Shown one piece after another: positions 61,503-64,000 of a DNA stretch of 64,000 bases. Source of the DNA: CBDCBA01 sp965214125 (lineage in GTDB: Bacteria > Planctomycetota > Phycisphaerae > Tepidisphaerales > Tepidisphaeraceae); contig CBDCBA010000010.1 in the NCBI GenBank assembly GCA_965214125.1, forward strand, positions 14,454-78,453, read 5' to 3'. The translations under genes and the position numbers were made by a program. A model generated the notes under the pieces. The model was not told the DNA's origin, searched no databases, and worked only from the letters and a program-made list of their open reading frames with translations. Each line of letters starts with the position of its first letter. Position 1 is the first letter of the stretch.

Positions 61503-61508
61503 TACGTT
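61503..61508 (+). promoter_or_regulatory. TACGTT -10-like box
   Basis: The hexamer ends six bases before GTG 61515, which it helps choose as the start of the following membrane protein. Confidence 0.4.
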
Positions 61509-61514
61509 CGGGGC

Positions 61515-61955
61515 GTGATTCATCCTGCCTTCGCGCCGTCGCCCAATTTTGCGCTGCCCGAGCCGCGGCGGACGTGGTACCGCTGGAGCTTTTGGATTGC
61601 CGCCGCTTACAACGTGCTGTGGGGCACCACGGTCATCCTTCTGCCGGCGTGGACGCTGTCGCTCGTCGGCATCGAGACCGACGCGGTCGGCTTGCTCTTG
61701 TGGCAGTGCATCGGCATGTTCGTGGGCGTCTTCGCGGTCGGCTACCACGCCCTCGCCCGCCAGCCGGAGCGGTACGCGCCGTTCCTATGGATCGCCCTAA
61801 TCGGCAAGATCTGCGGGCCGATCGGCTTCGTCTACGGGGCCTTCTACCTCGGCGTGCTGCCGCGATCTTTGGGTTGGACGATCCTCACGAACGACCTGAT
61901 CTGGTGGCCGATCTGGATTCCGTTCGCGGTTGAAACGCTGCGCCGACGGCGTTAG
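61515..61955 (+). CDS. Small multi-pass membrane protein
   Basis: This 146-aa protein has four hydrophobic segments (WSFWIAAAYNVLWGTTVILL, LLLWQCIGMFVGVFAVGYHAL, FLWIALIGKICGPIGFVYGAFYLG, ILTNDLIWWPIWIPF). No family recognised. The start is GTG at 61515, because a TACGTT box precedes it and the upstream frame lies over the repeat at 61406-61476. The stop overlaps by four bases the convergent pgl gene. Function unknown. Confidence 0.6.
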   Translation: MIHPAFAPSPNFALPEPRRTWYRWSFWIAAAYNVLWGTTVILLPAWTLSLVGIETDAVGLLLWQCIGMFVGVFAVGYHALARQPERYAPFLWIALIGKICGPIGFVYGAFYLGVLPRSLGWTILTNDLIWWPIWIPFAVETLRRRR

Positions 61956-62695
61956 TCGTCGCCGTCGTGCATGCCGGCGGCGGCGGCGTCGAGGAGGAGG
62001 GTGAAGTGCCCGTCGCCGGGGCGGATGAGCTGGATCGGCGTCTGCTGCGGGTTGAACTCCCCCTCCAACAGCCGGGCGACGGCGGCGGACTTCTTGTCGC
62101 CCGTAACCAGCGCCAGCACCTGATCGCTTCGGTTCGCGAACGGCGCCGTCAGCGTGATCCGCCAGGCGTCGGCCTTGGGCACGTAGTTGGCGACGCAGCG
62201 GTGGCGCTGCTCCTCCAGGGCGCTGGTGCCGGGGAAGAGGCTTAACGTGTGGCCGTCGTCGCCCATGCCGATCAGGAGAAGGTCGAGCCCGCCGTCGTCG
62301 CCGAAGCGCCGCTTGAGCATTTGCCCGTACTCGACGGCGGCCGTCTCGGGGTCGAGCTCGCCCTTCATGCGGCTGACGTTGTCGCCGGGAATCGGCACGT
62401 GGTCGAGCAACGCCTCCTTGGCCATGCGGAAGTTGCTGTCGGCGTGGTCGGGCGGGACACAGCGCTCGTCGCCGAAGAAAACTTCGACCCGCGCCCACTC
62501 GATGCGGCGGCGAAAGTCGTCGCCAGCGAGCAACTCGTAGAGCGCTTTGGGCGTCGAGCCGCCGGCCATGCCGAGGCTGAAGGTCTCGCCGAACTGCATC
62601 GCCGCGCGAAAGCGGCTGACGACGTGGTCGGCCGCGGCGTGGGCGACGTCCTGGGGCGTCGGGCGAATCTCGATGCGCGGCGCTTGCGGCTCCAT
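61952..62695 (-). CDS. pgl: 6-phosphogluconolactonase
   Basis: This 247-aa enzyme of the pentose phosphate pathway hydrolyses 6-phosphogluconolactone. The NagB-type fold is seen in FSLGMAGGSTPKALYELL, WARVEVFFGDERCVPPDHADSNF and LLLIGMGDDGHTLSLFPGT, and it is complete to the C-terminus. The start is ATG at 62695, with a TACGGT box (complement of 62701-62706) five bases upstream. The promoter region is shared with purA across about 47 bases. The other pathway genes are not in the window. Confidence 0.92.
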   Translation of the reverse strand: MEPQAPRIEIRPTPQDVAHAAADHVVSRFRAAMQFGETFSLGMAGGSTPKALYELLAGDDFRRRIEWARVEVFFGDERCVPPDHADSNFRMAKEALLDHVPIPGDNVSRMKGELDPETAAVEYGQMLKRRFGDDGGLDLLLIGMGDDGHTLSLFPGTSALEEQRHRCVANYVPKADAWRITLTAPFANRSDQVLALVTGDKKSAAVARLLEGEFNPQQTPIQLIRPGDGHFTLLLDAAAAGMHDGDD

Positions 62696-62730
62696 GCCGA
62701 ACCGTAGGAACCCCGCGTTGCCGCGCCGAC

Positions 62731-62736
62731 TACACT
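62731..62736 (+). promoter_or_regulatory. TACACT -10-like box of purA
   Basis: The hexamer ends six bases before GTG 62743. The divergent pgl box is at 62701-62706 on the complement. Confidence 0.5.
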
Positions 62737-62742
62737 CGCCGC

Positions 62743-64000
62743 GTGAATCCCCAGGAGTCGCCGAACGTCGCCCCCTTCGCCGACCTGCTCGACGGCAACG
62801 CCTGCGTCGTCGGCCTGCAATGGGGCGACGAGGGCAAGGGCAAGATCGTCGACGTGCTCACCGAGGCCGCCGACGTCGTGGTTCGCTACTGCGGCGGCGC
62901 CAACGCGGGGCACAGCGTCAAGATCGGCGACCGCAAGTTCGCCACCCACCTGCTGCCGGTGGGCGTCTTTCGGCCGGGCGTGATGAACTACCTCGGCAAC
63001 GGCGTGGTCATCGACCCGAGCGTTTTGCTGCGCGAGATCGACCAGATCAACGGCCAGGGCGTGGAGGTCAGCCCGAACAACCTGCGCGTCAGCTACAAGG
63101 CGCACGTGGTGATGCCCTACCACCAGGCCGCCGACGCCGCCCGGGAATCTGCCGCCGAGGGCGATGGTGGGGGTGCGATCGGCACGACGCGCCGCGGCAT
63201 CGGGCCGACCTACAGCGACAAGGCGACCCGCTCGACGGCCATCCGCGTGGCCGACCTCGCGGCCGTCGTCGAACTGCCCGACGGCGAGGCCCGCCTCAAG
63301 CAACGGCTGAGCCGGATCGTCGACGAGAAGAACGCGCTGCTCTCGACGCTGTACGGCCTGCCGCCGATCGACGGCGTCGGCCTGTACGAGCAATGCCTCG
63401 ACTGGGGCCGCCGCCTGCACCCGTTCGTGAGCGACGTCGGCCGGCGGCTTCTGCTCGACCGCGAGGCGGGCAAGTGGATCGTCTACGAGGGCGCGCACGC
63501 GGTGCTGCTCGACCTCGACCACGGCACGTTCCCGTACGTCACGAGCTCGAACTGCTCGGCCCTGGGCCTGTTTACCGGCGCGGGCGTGCCGCCGCAGAGC
63601 GTGCGGCAGTTCGTGGGCGTGCTGAAGGCCTACAGCACGCGCGTGGGCGGCGGGCCGTTTCCGACCGAACTGCACGACGCCGTCGGCGACGGCATCCGCG
63701 AGCGCGGGCGCGAATACGGCACGACCACCGGCCGGCCGCGCCGCGTGGGCTGGTTCGACGCCGTCGCCGCCCGCTACGCCGCCGACCTCTGCGGCTGCAC
63801 AGCGCTGACGATCAACCTGCTCGACGTGCTCAGCGGCATCGACGAACTCCGCATCTGCACCGCCTACCGGCTGCGCGGCGAAACGCTCGACTACTTCCGC
63901 GCCGACATGGACACGCTGGCCGAAGTTGAGCCGGTCTTCGAAACCCTCGGCGGCTGGGGCGAGGACATCTCCGCCTGCCGGCGCTACGCAGACCTTCCCG
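62743..64000 (+). CDS. purA: Adenylosuccinate synthase, cut by the window end
   Basis: The first 419 residues of PurA join IMP and aspartate, using GTP, to form adenylosuccinate in AMP synthesis. Motifs are CVVGLQWGDEGKGK near residue 25, YCGGANAGHSVKIG, ATHLLPVGVF, GTTRRGIGPTYSDKATR, EGAHAVLLDLDHGTFPYVTSSN, GVLKAYSTRVGGGPFPTEL and LINLLDVLSGIDEL. The GTG at 62743 is chosen from the family N-terminus and a TACACT box (62731-62736) six bases upstream. The 3' end lies beyond the window. Confidence 0.96.
   Translation, partial: MNPQESPNVAPFADLLDGNACVVGLQWGDEGKGKIVDVLTEAADVVVRYCGGANAGHSVKIGDRKFATHLLPVGVFRPGVMNYLGNGVVIDPSVLLREIDQINGQGVEVSPNNLRVSYKAHVVMPYHQAADAARESAAEGDGGGAIGTTRRGIGPTYSDKATRSTAIRVADLAAVVELPDGEARLKQRLSRIVDEKNALLSTLYGLPPIDGVGLYEQCLDWGRRLHPFVSDVGRRLLLDREAGKWIVYEGAHAVLLDLDHGTFPYVTSSNCSALGLFTGAGVPPQSVRQFVGVLKAYSTRVGGGPFPTELHDAVGDGIRERGREYGTTTGRPRRVGWFDAVAARYAADLCGCTALTINLLDVLSGIDELRICTAYRLRGETLDYFRADMDTLAEVEPVFETLGGWGEDISACRRYADLP

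Noticed and set aside
62547..63929. 460-aa plus-strand open frame at the window end
   Set aside because: It lies in a different frame over purA. The purA frame carries all family motifs but runs off the window end; the other is Arg-rich with no motifs.

Overview
This is a GC-rich bacterial chromosome segment, most likely from the Planctomycetota and probably the class Phycisphaerae. The clues are a 349-aa protein ending in the planctomycete zinc ribbon (CEACAYDLRG...RCPECG), coaE next to a Rho with a long low-complexity N-terminus, paired DUF1207 proteins, PhoX, GxxExxY and Uma2 proteins, and many planctomycete-style intergenic inverted repeats. The lineage is inferred from protein content. 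No rRNA or tRNA gene was seen. Nearly every base is coding; the one gene-free stretch over 300 bp is 43.48-44.28 kb.

Layout: 0-5.6 kb, 5'-truncated DsbD-like reductase, PAP2 phosphatase, a nuclease-like hypothetical protein, two tandem DUF1207 outer-membrane proteins and a DUF4870 protein. 5.7-10.5 kb, fumC, TIGR01777 epimerase, small proteins, glycosyltransferase and MazG-like protein. 10.6-17 kb, an ABC export cluster (838-aa membrane protein, ATPase, double-length permease) interrupted by an antisense gene with an internal stop. 17-19.4 kb, a GxxExxY gene between inverted repeats, glutamate dehydrogenase and Uma2. 19.5-28.2 kb, TPR metallopeptidase, rho, coaE, a VOC-like protein, fucU and an Uup-type ABC-F ATPase. 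28.3-35.1 kb, VapC toxin with putative antitoxin, GH57 glucan-branching enzyme, zinc-ribbon protein, esterase, Bcp and an aldo/keto reductase. 35.2-38.8 kb, sdhA and two other genes, all frameshifted. 38.2-43.5 kb, an envelope cluster of LpoB-like lipoproteins, a COG3014-type lipoprotein, an OB-fold-like secreted protein and a coiled-coil lipoprotein. 44.3-50 kb, GNAT, nadE, galE and membrane proteins. 50-54.9 kb, an ECF sigma / membrane protein / PDZ operon and an AI-2E-type permease with an extra C-terminal domain. 55-64 kb, PhoX, VWA protein, hslV - 48-aa ORF - hslU, 6-phosphogluconolactonase and purA (cut by the window end).

Three patterns cut across the window. First, about 25 genes carry a TANNNT hexamer ending 5-9 nt before the start codon with no obvious Shine-Dalgarno sequence, which suggests widespread leaderless transcription. 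Second, more than a dozen inverted-repeat elements of several families sit mostly right after genes. Some supply the stop codon, and some lie in frame inside genes (NadE, a GNAT, a membrane protein). Arms that differ between copies keep their base pairing. Third, a 443-bp unit places a PD-(D/E)XK-type GxxExxY gene between inverted repeats whose half-site recurs inside another gene. This is the best candidate for an undescribed repeat/nuclease system.
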